Assembly: GCA_018340805.1 (NCBI GenBank)
Contig: JACMZG010001908.1
Coordinates: 33,639,239-33,703,238 of the forward strand
Direction of reading: 5' to 3'
Length of the DNA: 64,000 bases
Origin: Microvelia longipes
Taxonomy: Eukaryota > Arthropoda > Insecta > Hemiptera > Veliidae
Positions 51,617 through 62,481 of this stretch are shown here, in pieces. The position numbers and the translations under genes are program-made. The stretch's first letter is position 1, and every line of letters starts with the position of its first letter. The notes under the pieces are model-generated. The model was not told the origin of the DNA, made no database searches, and saw nothing but the letters and a program-made list of their open reading frames with translations.

Positions 51617-51950
51617 AGAAGTCTCTTCACAAAATAAAACATATTGGCAATGCGTTTTAAACCTAACTAGAGGCCATCATTAGTGCAAAACCTAACACAC
51701 AAGCAAATAAAATAAGTATAACACAAAAAATTACTTAATAATTTAAAATTATTTATTACGTTTTATATTTTATTTTAGTCTCCTTTTCATACTTTTGCTT
51801 ATAATTTGTTAGGTAATTTTTGTGTTTTACATATTTTACTTGCTTGTTTGTGAGGTTTTGCACTGATGATGGCCTCTAGTTAGGTTGAAAGCGCTTTGCC
51901 AATAAAGTTTTATTTTTTGGAGAGACTTCTTTTTTTATTATTTATGACTT
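51617..51950. mobile_element. Foldback element with Penelope-type ends
   Basis: Arms at about 51617-51735 and 51835-51950 are imperfect inverted copies: AGAAGTCTCT, CCTAACTAGAGGCCATCAT, GTGCAAAACCT and AAGCAA blocks. The GATGATGGCCTCTAGTTAGG..GAAAGCGC plus CCAATAAAG phrase resembles the ends of Penelope-like elements. Arms are 70-110 bases with an AT-rich spacer and no coding sequence. Confidence 0.65.
51855..51905 (+). ncRNA. Hammerhead ribozyme-like core
   Basis: CTGATGA at 51863-51869, a stem/loop GGCC-TCTAGTTA-GGTT, then GAAA at 51887-51890 and GCGC; flanking TTTTGCA/TTTGCC could form a weak outer stem. One unpaired T lies between CTGATGA and the stem, and the third stem is poor, so activity is doubtful. 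The left arm (minus strand) has lost the core (CTAATGA, TAAA). Confidence 0.35.
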
Positions 51951-53029
51951 CATTTACGTTCACTCTAAGGATAAGTAAAATTGAGGTGTAACACATGTTT
52001 ATAAATAGTTAAACTAAATGATAGTGCTAAATGAGGGTGAATAATCTTTATTTTAATTTAAAATCAATTTAAAATGAAGAATTCTAACACATGGTTTAAA
52101 TACCAAGCACCAATCTAACAGTAAATGGTGCACGTTTCATTAACACATAGAATTTTAACTTAAAATTACAGAATCTAAAGGAACTTAAAGAGTTTTAGAA
52201 GGGATTCACGTGATTTTAATACAGTATTACAAAGTGTATAGCAAGTGATCTCTCTCGCATGGTTAGATCTGTGTTTAATTTCCGCCTTTAATAGCATCTC
52301 TTATAGGTAACTCGTGCACGTAGAGAGGATCCCCTACGTAGCAACACTATTAATAGAGACCATCATTTATTATACTCTTTCAACAACATCTAAAATGAAT
52401 AAGTTAAATCTTTACTCTTCTCGTTTACTTGCATAATTGTGTACCGTGATAAAAATAGTGATAGTAATTAAGGAGAAGTGATACGTAGCAAGTAGACAAC
52501 GTTTATTGGGCCTTTTTTTGCTAACTCCCTTACACAGAAGATAGTATTTACCTGTCCTAGTGCAGACATTTTTCGCCTACTCCACAAAAGAGCCGTGACT
52601 TTACCATAAGTTTCAATACCTAAAGCTAGAAACAACACGTGCCCCACTGCCTGACTAGGCTTTCAGTTCTCTAAACCGTAAGGCAAAAACTTGTATATTT
52701 TATATAAGCTATTATTGAGGGCCCTAAATTTCACCTAAGCCCAAGTTCATTTAACAATGACTTAGTTCCAAAACTAGGAACTTAATGACAAGGACAACTG
52801 TCATATTCTAAGGAAAAAGGAAGCAAGCCCGACTAGATAAAGATGAGCGTAATTTCTTATAACTTGCGAGAAAAACTTTTATTTTTATTTAACTGTTGGT
52901 TTAGTATTAGGCCTTAGGACCATTAAAAAATATATTATCATTATGTAATATAAACGTTATCTAAGCATTAAAACAAAGTAGGTAATGCAGCGACTAGGCC
53001 ACCACTCTACCCTAAGCCACGCCCCCTTG
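51951..53029. other. AT-rich stretch without recognised features
   Basis: No supported gene, repeat or RNA. Confidence 0.5.
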
Positions 53030-53165
53030 AGTTAGGAGCAGTGCTTGATTAACTGCTTAGGCCATAAAGCAAGCTTAAATAAAAAGGCTTAAGCAAGAAA
53101 TAAATTGACGAGCACGGAAACACGCATTACAAAGGAAATTCGCTCAGCATGCGGACTACCGCGAA
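53030..53165 (-). mobile_element. Foldback element FB1, single-arm fragment
   Basis: GAGCAGTGCTTGATTAACTG, GCTTAGGCCATAAAGC, GAGCACGGAAACACGCATT and GCGGACTACCGCG match the right arm of 1560-1750. The other arm is absent. Confidence 0.75.
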
Positions 53166-53617
53166 AGAATTTTTATTATTTGTACATTATTTATTTAAAT
53201 AGAAATATTTGTTTTTTTTTCAAATGTCTACTTTATTTATTTAGTTCGTAAAACCACTTATATAACCACGATTTATCAATTTACTAATTTAATTAATTAA
53301 TAATATATATCATTTGATACTACCGAGTTTTGCAAAACATGAATAGTTGACACAATATAATTGTGCGAGAGACAACTAGGAAATGTAACAAGCAATATGC
53401 AATGCTACATTTAGGAACTGTTTCATCATTCAACATTTGTCATCATTGATGTTTGTCAGGAGTCATATTTGTCAGGTCTGCCTAGGACAATAGACTAATG
53501 AGGGTGTATCAAGAAAGTGGGATTGATCTTTCTCCCCCACTAAAACACAACACTTAAACACAAACGAACCTAACATATCGCAAAGGTCATAAAACTAGAA
53601 GTAAAGATATATAAAAG

Positions 53618-53648
<31 letters not shown>

Positions 53649-53658
53649 TTATTTATAT
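53166..53658. other. AT-rich stretch ending in a TA array
   Basis: About 53570-53615 (ACCTAACATATCGCAAAGGTC) is a diverged match to part of F2. TA runs from 53624 lead into the transposon end. Confidence 0.4.
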
Positions 53659-54345
53659 TAGGGTGGCCCTTAAAAATGAACTTTCTTTTTTCTTTGCTCC
53701 CAACCCCTAATTTTGTTCGAATATATGAAAAAAAAATTCCACTAAAATTTCAGCCCGATCGGAGATGATTAACAGGTGCCGCCGGGCCTTTGAAGTTTTA
53801 CAGGTGTCAAAATTCGTCAAAATTATGATTTTCGTGACAATTTTTTTTTCTGTGATTTTTTACATTATTTTCTAAGTAAAAACAATACTTAATCCACTAA
53901 TTAAACACTATGAACTTATCATTATGACCTGAAATCATCTTAGTTTGTACTTAATCTGACATTAAGTGGTGGACATATATATTTTTTCTGAAAAAATTTT
54001 TAAAAAACATTTTTTTTTCTGTACACTGCAAAGTATAACTCATATAATATGTTTTTTTGTTATCAATTCATTGACATATTATGTTTTTGTATACTGTTTT
54101 CTATAATTTAAGACCAATAATTGGTTATTTATACCAAAATTAGCAAACCTAATGTGTAACATACAAAACACTGTCATCCTATCTCGCAGTAGGTGAAAGC
54201 TAAGTAATGAGTATAATAGCCCAATTCAGTTTCAAGAATTTTTTTTTGGTATAAATTTATTTTCAAACTAGCCATTATTGTAATATCTGAAACTTAGTGT
54301 GTTACCCCCCCCCCCGTCCTTTGCTTGACCTTCCCCCTCTTTCCT
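53659..54345 (+). repeat. Left long terminal inverted repeat
   Basis: Pairs with 55990-56691. Landmarks: GGTGCCGCCGGGCCTTTGAA, TGACCTGAAATCATCTTAG, CATCCTATCTCGCAGTAGG and GTGTTACCCCCCC. Confidence 0.93.
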
Positions 54346-54510
54346 ATTATGAAATATAAAATTTTATACAATTTTCACAAAAAATGAATAGAATAAAGAA
54401 AGGCAAGCTAGGTTATAACTTTGAATAGAGTTATTAATACATTAGTAATTGACACAAACTTGTTTACCAAAATACTTTCAGGTAAAATAATCCTGGTGTC
54501 CACTTAAGGA

Positions 54511-55730
54511 TTAAAGATGAGTCAAGGAAAATACCATGCAAGATGGAAGTTGTTTTGCTTTTACAGACAGGCTGGATGATTTATTTGATATTGCCCATAG
54601 TGACGCCGAAAATGAAATAAAAATCCAGGAGGACATAGATTTTTTGCGGATGCAAAAAATGAAGGGGCGACCTGGTGTTATGCTGGGAGTTAACATTAAT
54701 TTACACAGGGCAGAATAGAACTGCAGAGCGGAAGGAGGAAGAGGTCCGTTGAAAAACTCGATGCTTGGAGGATATTGATCGATCTAGTTTGTTTGCGGAA
54801 TTGCTACCAAGCACCAGAAGCAGTAGTAGCACAGAAGACAGTGAGGGAGTTTCAGATGAGCTTGTCTGTGATGCAATTTTTCCTTCGTCGTTGGGTTTTA
54901 GAGGAACTGTTAATTTTTTTAATGATCGCCTAGCACCAACGTTAGATAGGTGCAAAGTTAGGGACAGAGATGCTGTTCATGTATTAGTTACCACAGCAGA
55001 AGCGTTAGGCCATGATGCAAAGGACTTAACAGAAATTCAATAAGCCGTAAACGATCCCAGCTAAGGATTCTTAGATACAAGGAAATGTTAAAAACCTTTA
55101 GTATTGATAGAAATCAGTGTGCTGTTGTGCATTGGGATGAGAAGCTTCATCCTAATATTACAAAAGACAATAAGATAGAGAGGTTGGCAGTTCTTATTTC
55201 ATATGGCGTAAAAAGACAAGTTGATAGGAGCTCCGAGCATACCATAGGCTACTGGAGCAGAATAAGCCGCAGCAGTCTATAAATGTCTTTAAGAATGGGG
55301 GCTTCTTGATTCAGTCCAAGCGATGTGTTTTGACACCACGGCATCGAACACCGGTAAGAACAATGGAGCTTGCAGAAATATTGAGAACCTCTTAGAAAAG
55401 GATTTTCTATACCTGCCTTGTAGGCACCACATATTTGAAGTGGTATTAAAGGGTGTATTCAATGAATTGGTGGGACCGACTTTTGGGCCAGATGTTCCAC
55501 TGTTTTCTTGGTTCAGAAACTCATGGGGTCAGATAGACCCAAAAAAATAGTCTTCTGGTATTGAAGGAGGTTGTCCCAGAAGTTTAAGAAGAGATATGCT
55601 TGACTTCTTCGTAAAAAGTTTAAAAGAAAAACAATTAAGAGAAGATTACAGGGAGCTAATGGAGCTGGCAGTGATTTTTCTAGGAGAGACCCCGCTTTGA
55701 GGAGTGTCATTTAGAAAGCCAGGTCCTAAT
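54511..55730 (+). pseudogene. Transposase-like gene of the 53.66-56.69 kb transposon, broken
   Basis: Plus-strand segments in order: CFAFTDRLDDLFDIAHSDAE with KIQEDIDFLRMQK and KGRPGVMLGV (54536-54718); SLFAELLPSTRSSSS and GFRGTVNFFNDRLAPTLDRC (54765-55043); CAVVHWDEKLHPNIT and ERLAVLISYGVKRQ (55085-55282); MCFDTTASNTGKNNGACRN, LYLPCRHHIFEVVLKGVF and GPDVPLFSWFRNSW (55323-55550). Aspartates in VHWD and CFDTTASNTG and the CRHH motif fit an RNase H-like transposase core. I recall similar proteins annotated as uncharacterised in several invertebrates. At least four frameshifts or stops separate the segments, so it is dead as written. A final glutamate region could not be placed. Confidence 0.75.
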
Positions 55731-55989
55731 AGCCATGCAAGATGGATGTCGAAGGCGATCTATTGTTTAAATATTTATTTAGAAGTTAGTTCAAGTTGTC
55801 CACCAAAGAAAAATCATCGATGAGAAAATTTAACATTTTTCTTATTAGAGTGTATGGTGCTACAAGTGCGTGTAAGGCCTGAATGTCTGACTTGCATTTT
55901 ATTCAGTCATTAGTTAATTACGAGGCTATAGATTAAAAATTAGCAATGCTGTACTAAAAAAAATATTAACCATTTGTTAATGGTTAATA

Positions 55990-56691
55990 AATTTGGTAAG
56001 GGAAGAGGGGGGATCAAGCAAATGGGGTAACACACAAAGTTTCAAATGTCACAATAATGGCTTGTTTGAAAATAAATTTATACCAAAAAAAAATTGAAAA
56101 TTCTTGAAACTGAATTGGACTATTATACTCATTACTTAGCTTTCACCAACTGCGAGATAGGATGACAGTGTTTTGTATGTTACACATTAGGTCTGCTAAT
56201 TTTGGTATAAATAACCAATTATTGGTCTTAAATTATAGAAAACAGTATACAAAAACATAATATGTCAATGAATTGATAACAAAAAAACATATTATATGAG
56301 TTATACTTTGCAGTGTATAGAAAAAAAAATGTTTTTAAAAAAATTTTTCAGAAAAAATATATATGTCCACCATTAAATGTCAGATTAAGTACAAACTAAG
56401 ATGATTTCAGGTCATAATGATAAGTTCATAGTGTTTATTTAGTGGATTAAGTATTGTTTTTACTTAGAAAATAATGTAAAAAATCACAGAAAAAAAATTT
56501 GCCACGAAAATCATAATTTTGACGAATTTTGACACCTGTAAAACTTCAAAGGCCCGGCGGCACCTGTTATTCACCTCCGATTGGGCTGAAATTTTAGTGG
56601 AATTTTTTTTTCATATATTCGAACAAAATTAGAGGTTGGAGCACAACATTTCTAACATTTTTTTTTCACCCCTTAGCTAAGGGCCACCCTA
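55990..56691 (-). repeat. Right long terminal inverted repeat
   Basis: Inverse of 53659-54345, with landmarks GGTAACACACAAAG, CACCAACTGCGAGATAGG and CCCGGCGGCACCTGTTATTC. Both repeats share small differences only. Confidence 0.93.
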
Positions 56692-56762
<71 letters not shown>

Positions 56763-56790
56763 CATACATACATATATATACATTATACAT
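56692..56790. repeat. (TA)n microsatellite with CATA run
   Basis: TA array adjoining the transposon's right end. With TA at 53624-53658 on the other side, the transposon appears to have landed inside a TA array. Confidence 0.95.
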
Positions 56791-57429
56791 ATATATATAT
56801 TCTTGACACATCCTCTTTTCCTACCAAGACCCCAATCACATAACTCTTTTTCTTTTGGAAATTCGTTAAAAATAGTTTAAATATGAGGTTTATGCAATTT
56901 TGACTTCTACCTAAGACTATTTTCAACAAACATATGAAAGAACTAATATAAATAGTATGTTAGTTTGCTGTGTTACTACACCATTGTTTAAAAAGTTATA
57001 AACTATATTTATAATAATTTTATTTTATTTATAAACCAGACTGAAATATAGTATTATTTGGATTTTAAAAGCATTCATAAAGTATTTTGTTTCAAAAAAT
57101 AAATAAAATATGACACATGAAAAATCATAAAACAAAAAATGCAGAGATTAAAATTTATATTTTTACTAAGCTTCTCAGTTTTTGTATGAAATATAGCTAA
57201 ACAAAATAATCCCACGCCTTCAAACCCTGGGCTTAAATTAAAGCCTTGCTGCATTGATTAAAAGTCCATTGTAACATAAACCAAGAACGATGCCCAATCA
57301 TTTTATTATATTTTAATATTCTTCACATATTTCAAGGGTTTTTGTTGCGTATTTAGAGCTCAAATAGAGCCAGGAAGAGCAAATGGAGCTTTATACAGTT
57401 TAGTATTTACATTTACTTAAAAGAACGAA
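56791..57429. other. AT-rich stretch without recognised features
   Basis: No supported gene or repeat. Confidence 0.5.
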
Positions 57430-57545
57430 ATAATACAAAGTCTCTCCACAGTTCAAGATATTTATTTACAGTAAAGCGAGCGCTTTCGACCTAACAAGAG
57501 TCATCATCAGTGCCTATTAAACAAATGACAAAAAAATTTACATTT
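57430..57545 (-). mobile_element. Penelope-type element end with hammerhead-like core
   Basis: The minus strand reads GGCACTGATGATGACTC, TTGTTAGGTC, GAAAGCGCTCGC, then a TAAATAAATATCTTGA..GTGGAGAGACTT tail, parallel to the right arm at 51840-51950. CTGATGA (57510-57504) and GAAA (57487-57484) bracket a GACT..GGTC stem; GCG-CT-CGC could form the third stem. As at 51863, an extra T sits before the stem. Only one arm is present, so it is a fragment. Confidence 0.5.
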
Positions 57546-57704
57546 ACTTGGTTATTCTAGTTGTGCCCAACCTCATTTAAATTTTCAGGTATAAATAAAA
57601 TCTAATATTTAATCATAAATAAATTAAAGTAAATGTAGCGAATCGCCTCTCCCCCCTTTTTATGCTAGCTACCTCATAAACGTAATTTTCTGTTAAAAAT
57701 TCTG

Positions 57705-57735
<31 letters not shown>

Positions 57736-58419
57736 AATATATATATAATACGATAATTAATTATTATAACGAGACGATAAAACAGGTCTTATTTATCTCG
57801 TAAAACACTAATTTACTGTCGAACGAGCGACACAGCAACCGTAGCCGAGATAAAAGAAGCCATTCACAGTCGTGTAGCAATGCTATTTTTTCGGACGTAG
57901 TAATAGTGTTGGCTGCGTATTTTTAATGTCTGAATAACAGTCCATGATTATTAAACACTTGATAATAAGTAATTAATAACTCACATTCGTTAAAGAAAAT
58001 AACAAAACATCGTCAACAATAACGTTCGATTGTTTATTTAAAATTTAATATTAAATTAAATTTAATTTAAAATTAAATTTTGGTAACAAAACGCATTTTT
58101 TGAGGTAGTATACGTAATTGAGCACTTTATTGGACCGTTTTTAGGATGAGAAGCCAATCATTATTGTATAGGAAGTTTTTAGTACTTTCACCTCCGAAGA
58201 CAATAATGAATGTAAAAAAACTCCTAGGACGTAAAAGTAATTAATATATTGCCGCCATTACTGTAATGTAGCGTGTTCAAAACAACAATCTGTGTAAAAC
58301 CTTCATGAGGTTTTTTTAAAAACGTTTATTTTGTTTCTGTTTTTGTTCGTAGACTAATTTTTTTTCAATAAGGTATATAGCGCAGTTTATTTAATGAGTG
58401 TTACCTCAAAAAATAGTGT
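57546..58419. other. AT-rich stretch without recognised genes
   Basis: TA run at 57706-57742; AATTTAATATTAAATTAAATT-type palindromic AT near 58035-58078. TTTTGAGGTA at 58098 and TTACCTCAAAAA near 58401 are inverted and may bound a small element containing the next hairpin's left flank. Confidence 0.45.
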
Positions 58420-58529
58420 ATGCCATCCGGCTGAGAATGTCTTTATGTCTTGGCAATTTTTCCCGACTCGCTTCGCTCGTCGGTAAATCTAATTGTGACA
58501 TAAAGACACACTTCTCAGCCTTATGGCAT
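58420..58529. repeat. Hairpin with ~32-bp arms and R1-style palindrome in the loop
   Basis: ATGCCATCCGGCTGAGAA, TGTCTTTATGTC (58420-58449) pairs with GACATAAAGACA, CTTCTCAGCCTTATGGCAT (58497-58529). The loop contains GACTCGCTTCGCTCGTC, the same palindrome as in R1. Confidence 0.85.
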
Positions 58530-58786
58530 AAATAACTATTACTGCCACAGACAGTAAAACACTACGAAACTGTCGCAGACGGTTTAAACACATTTCACCT
58601 ACTTTTTTGAGAATGTAAAGTGCCTACTTTACAGCCACCCGAAAAAAATTTGTTTTAGAATTTGTTTTAGCAAATTTTCATCATAAAAATTAAAACGCTT
58701 TTTCAAATAATAGAGTACTGTTTTCACATCTCTAATATGTTCTTGTTATAATTATGTAACTTGATAAAGACTTAAGTTATAGTATA

Positions 58787-58825
<39 letters not shown>

Positions 58826-58899
58826 TATAATCATAAAATTGTCCAATTATTGATAATTTATAAACGTTTAATATCAGTTAGAAGGATGCAAGTCATAGC
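58530..58899. other. AT-rich stretch with (TA)n
   Basis: TA array at 58785-58822; otherwise nothing recognised. Confidence 0.5.
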
Positions 58900-59275
58900 T
58901 CGTCAAATTATATTAATTCTAAAGTTAATACTTGCAATTAAGTTACTAATATCAAAAGGATGTTTAGTTAACCCTTATGTCACTTTAAGAGATCGGTATT
59001 CGTCAAATTTTAACTGGATTGGTCCAAATATCGAAGTTTAAAAAAGTATCTTCCGGGCAGTAAAGCTAAGCCAGATTTTCTAGCGGAACACAGCGGGAGT
59101 TATGCGTGACACAGACAAACCAACACATACACAGACAGACAAAACGATGAAAACTACTTAGAACATCATATGTTTGTGTTTGACACAAATAATTATGATA
59201 AAACCACAGTTTAATTTTTTAGGGTGAAAACAATACTTTTACTAATACCTACTGCAGGTAAGGAAAAGAAAAAAA
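58900..59275 (+). repeat. F5 repeat, copy 1
   Basis: It shares with 60430-60720: TAATTCTAAAGT, AATTAAGTTACTAATATCAA, AGTTAACCCTT, TGCGTGACACAGACA and ACTTAGAACATCAT. It ends ACAATACTTTTACTAATACC, TGCAGGTAAGGAAAAG, a diverged R1-type terminal hairpin. The 63-codon frame 58850-59041 falls in it and is not a gene. Confidence 0.75.
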
Positions 59276-59619
59276 TATAAATTTAGAAAAAATCTGAATA
59301 TTATTTATTCCCAAGAATAGTCCTTATTTATTTAAAATGTTCCTTATTCATTTAAACATTTTTTATCTGAAAGGTTGACCTTAACAATAGAGTTATGAAG
59401 GCTAAATATACGATAATAGCTTAACTTACATGTGCTGCTGTTCTATAGGTAACAGTAGTCGATTTGAAAGAATTACCTGAAACACAAAATCATAACACAA
59501 ACTTAATAAGGGATAAACCAAGATCACTAAAATAAATACACTATCTGATTTTGAAAATTCTAATTAACATAAGACTTTGATTAAGTAATAGTACTAGTTA
59601 TTACTACTCAGCAATACTC
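59276..59619. other. AT-rich stretch without recognised features
   Basis: Nothing seen. Confidence 0.5.
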
Positions 59620-59722
59620 CATTATACCAAACATAATAGTCCATTATACTTATACCAAACATAATAGTCCATTATACTTATACCAAACATACTAGTCTAA
59701 CTTAATTATACCAAACATAAGT
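59620..59722 (+). repeat. 29-bp tandem repeat, about 3.5 units
   Basis: Unit TTATACCAAACATAATAG, TCCATTATACT; the last unit is diverged. Confidence 0.9.
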
Positions 59723-59848
59723 TTTATATAACCCAAATACTATCTTAGTTCAACACTTAATCTTGTATTATATAATTTCTAATGTCACTGTAACTTTTAA
59801 GATATCAAATACTTGCCTTAAAACTATTAAATGAAAAAAAAAAATAAA

Positions 59849-59925
59849 TGGGTACGGGGTACCTCGGCACGCTTCCTTACAACTTCTAACTCGCTTTTCT
59901 TGTCCTCAGAAAGTTAAGTTTTTCT
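59849..59925 (+). mobile_element. R1 repeat, copy k, 5' fragment
   Basis: GGGTACGGGGTACCTCGGCA, then CTTCCTTACAACTTC, TAACTCGCTTTTCTTGTCC and CTCAGAAAG: the first part of R1 with a decayed palindrome. Confidence 0.65.
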
Positions 59926-60256
59926 AAAGTTTAAAAAGGTACTTACAGTAATAAAATAACCAAATCTCTAGGCTGTTATATTTATAACTAACTAACTATA
60001 ACTAAAGTTTGGTATTAAAGTAGATATACATATTCAATCAAAATTATTTATTTCCACATCTTATTTATTAGCATCCAAGTTATTAGCAATTTTATCCATG
60101 TTCTATTTAATTTTTATTTATTTTAATTTATTATAAAAATATTAGCAATATATTCCATTATTTAGTTTTCTAATAATTTAACGATAATATTTGGACAGGA
60201 CAGATGAAAACAAACTTTTATACATCACACCAATAACCAAAGAATAGTATCATACA

Positions 60257-60287
<31 letters not shown>

Positions 60288-60304
60288 GATATATACACAA
60301 TATC
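59926..60304. other. AT-rich stretch ending in a (TA)n array
   Basis: TA run at 60259-60297; no genes seen. Confidence 0.5.
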
Positions 60305-60429
60305 AGGGTGTTTCACGAAAAAGTCCCTCTACATTTTTTTAAAAAATTCTTAATATTTCAAGATGCGGTCTTCGGGATTAATTTAGGGTCAAAAAATCCA
60401 TTTTTTGACCAAAAAAATACTTTACTACT
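60305..60429 (+). repeat. Possible transposon end
   Basis: CAGGGTGTTTCACGAAAAAG then TCCCTCTACATTTTTTT right after a TA array resembles the CAGGGTG(T)-type termini of several DNA transposons. No matching inverted end was found in the window. Confidence 0.3.
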
Positions 60430-60720
60430 TTAGAATTAATTCTAAAGTCAACACTTACAATTAAGTTACTAATATCAAAATGATATATAGTTAACCCTTG
60501 TGTCCCTTAGAGATAGACATGCGTCAAATTGGTAGAATGGTCAAAATTGTGAGTTAAAAAAAAGTATCTCCGTGGCAAATAAACTAGACTTGAACACAGG
60601 TTGAAGTTATGCGTGACACAGACACACACAGACACTTATTCATACAGAAAGCATGATAAAACAACTTAGAACATCATAAGAGGATCTCAAACTGATGATA
60701 AGGATATAATCTGGATCGTG
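60430..60720 (+). repeat. F5 repeat, copy 2
   Basis: Diverged match to 58900-59180 in the same orientation, including TTATGCGTGACACAGACAC and ACTTAGAACATCATAAGAGG. Lacks the terminal hairpin. Confidence 0.75.
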
Positions 60721-61165
60721 GAGTCAGTTATAAGAACATCTTTTTAAAAGTACCTTTATTTTTGTGTTTTCAATTGATTTATTAAAACACTAAACTTAAT
60801 TATTTTATATTAAAACACTTATTTATACACTTACATACGAAATATAATATAATTGCAGATAATAGTATGAAATGTAAACAAGAAATATAAAATAAATAAA
60901 AGAATTAAAGTGAATAAACCATTAAATAAACTTTACTAAATCCTAAATAAATAAAGAACATCTTCTTAAAACGAAGAATTAAAATAAAATAGGCACAATA
61001 TAAACTGTATTTCATTACATGGGAAGAGGAAGTTTATACGTAAAAGTTTGACCTAATAATTAAAATATTTGTTAGAAGCAGTTATTTTCAATGAAATAGA
61101 ATATAATTTAATATACTTTAGTTGCATTGAATGACATATATAATTCCAAAATACATAGTCTAGAC
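60721..61165. other. AT-rich stretch without recognised features
   Basis: Nothing seen. Confidence 0.5.
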
Positions 61166-61250
61166 CAGCCCTTCCCAACCCTTGGGTCGCGACCCAGATT
61201 GGGTCGCGAACAATAGTTTTTGGGTCGCCAAATTTTTCTATTATTAACAA
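61166..61250 (+). mobile_element. hAT-type transposon terminus (GGGTCGCGACCC class)
   Basis: CAGCCCTTCCCAACCCTTGG followed by GTCGCGACCCAGATTGGGTC and GCGAACAAT..GGGTCGCC. CAG(N)GGTT(C)CCAACC..GGGTCGCGACCC is the well-known end of Charlie/SPIN-like hAT elements. Only this end is visible; no inverted partner was found to 64000. Confidence 0.75.
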
Positions 61251-61254
61251 TCTA

Positions 61255-61505
61255 AATACGGGCCTTCGGCCCGTAGCCGCTACGCGGCCTCGGCGCTTCG
61301 CGCCTCGTCCGCTCCGCGGCGTCGGCCCACCGGGCCGCTTCGCGGCCCGGGGGCCTCCCTGTGGCCGCTTTGCGGCCACATTGTTGTTGTTTTGTATTAT
61401 GTGTTGTTTCATTATTGTTCTTGTTACATGGCATTTTGCCATGTATCTAGCGAATTTTCACAGCCTCTCCACACAGGCCCGCTTCGCGGGCCTGCGTGGC
61501 TTTCT
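61255..61505. repeat. Cluster of GC-rich triloop hairpins
   Basis: Consecutive palindromes: GGGCC-TTC-GGCCC, GCCGC-TAC-GCGGC, GGCGC-TTC-GCGCC, GGGCCGC-TTC-GCGGCCC, GTGGCCGC-TTT-GCGGCCAC, and after an AT-rich spacer GGCCCGC-TTC-GCGGGCC (near 61478-61494). The frames at 61053-61442 and 61252-61434 on the minus strand are products of this GC block, not genes. Related modules at 18212-18275 and 46893-46958. Confidence 0.88.
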
Positions 61506-61599
61506 CACAAACTTGATTTTACTAATTGAGATTTTATTAATACTCTATTATTAATAGTATGCTATAATAAAATTAAGAAACATTAAACAAAAATATATT

Positions 61600-62432
61600 A
61601 TTCATGATTTTTGTTTTCAAATAAAAATACCGTTTCCGTCACTAAAGATTGTCTGATTGAGCTAAAACCGGTCGCAATGGTTTTAGAATGACTTCGACCA
61701 TATAAAGACAACTTCAACTCTTACTTACATTTATGATTGTTTATAAAATTTAAAGAAAAATGTCAAATTTTTTTTGTAAACAAATTGTTTATTTGAGTAA
61801 AATCTTAAGGTTGAAATATATTCATGATTATTTAAATAAAAATACCGTTTGCGTCACTTAGGATTGTCCGATTGAGCTGAAACTGGTCGCATTCGTTTTA
61901 GAATAACTTCGACCATATAAAGACTACTTGGATGTTCTTCCTCTTTACGGGTCTGCTTATCTCGGCGTGGTTCAATGGAAGCCATTTTTGCCCTGTCTCT
62001 CTGGGACAGCAGGCTTACCATGATGGAGCAAGAGGTAGAGGTTTCTCTTTTATACTATATCCCCACCCTCTAACACTACTGAACCCAACAGATATCGTAC
62101 GAGTCTTTGACCTAGACGTATACATATATACAAGATTATATATATATGTATACCAATTGCGCCATTTGTGATGGTTCGATTGAGCTGAAATTGGTCTTAA
62201 TCGATTCAGCTAGCCGTCTACCTAAATACTAGATACCTTGTTTTAAAGCCATTTCAAGTTTCAAAAAAAAATTTTTTTTCATGACGTCATAACTTTGGTT
62301 GATGACGTCATAATGTTTTTATAAACAATAGGCCTCGTAACCTCCACAACATCTCGCGATTTGCAAAGTTTCGTTTCAATTTGAGAACGCCTTCGAGAGT
62401 TATCGTTCGCCATACGAAAGGGTAGAAACTCT

Positions 62433-62481
<49 letters not shown>

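Larger units (their letters stand above)
53659..56691. mobile_element. DNA transposon with ~700-bp terminal inverted repeats
   Basis: Ends TAGGGTGGCCCTTA and TAAGGGCCACCCTA. The inverted repeats extend to about 54345 on the left and start near 55990 on the right and are nearly identical. An ATTTATAT 8-mer flanks both sides (53651-53658, 56692-56699), but the flanks are TA-rich, so a 6-bp duplication (TTTATA, with ends moved by one base) also fits. The inside holds a single decayed transposase gene on the plus strand. A TAGGG start with 8-bp duplication fits hAT-type elements; the protein is not a standard hAT transposase, so I leave the superfamily open. Confidence 0.9.

Noticed and set aside
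53659..56691. Element considered as a virus-derived or Maverick-type insertion because of long inverted repeats
   Set aside because: Only 3 kb with a single transposase-like gene and no polymerase, protease or capsid genes.
61053..61442. 129-codon minus frame with arginine/glycine-rich composition
   Set aside because: It runs through the GC-rich hairpin cluster; the composition follows from the palindromes and no domain is visible.
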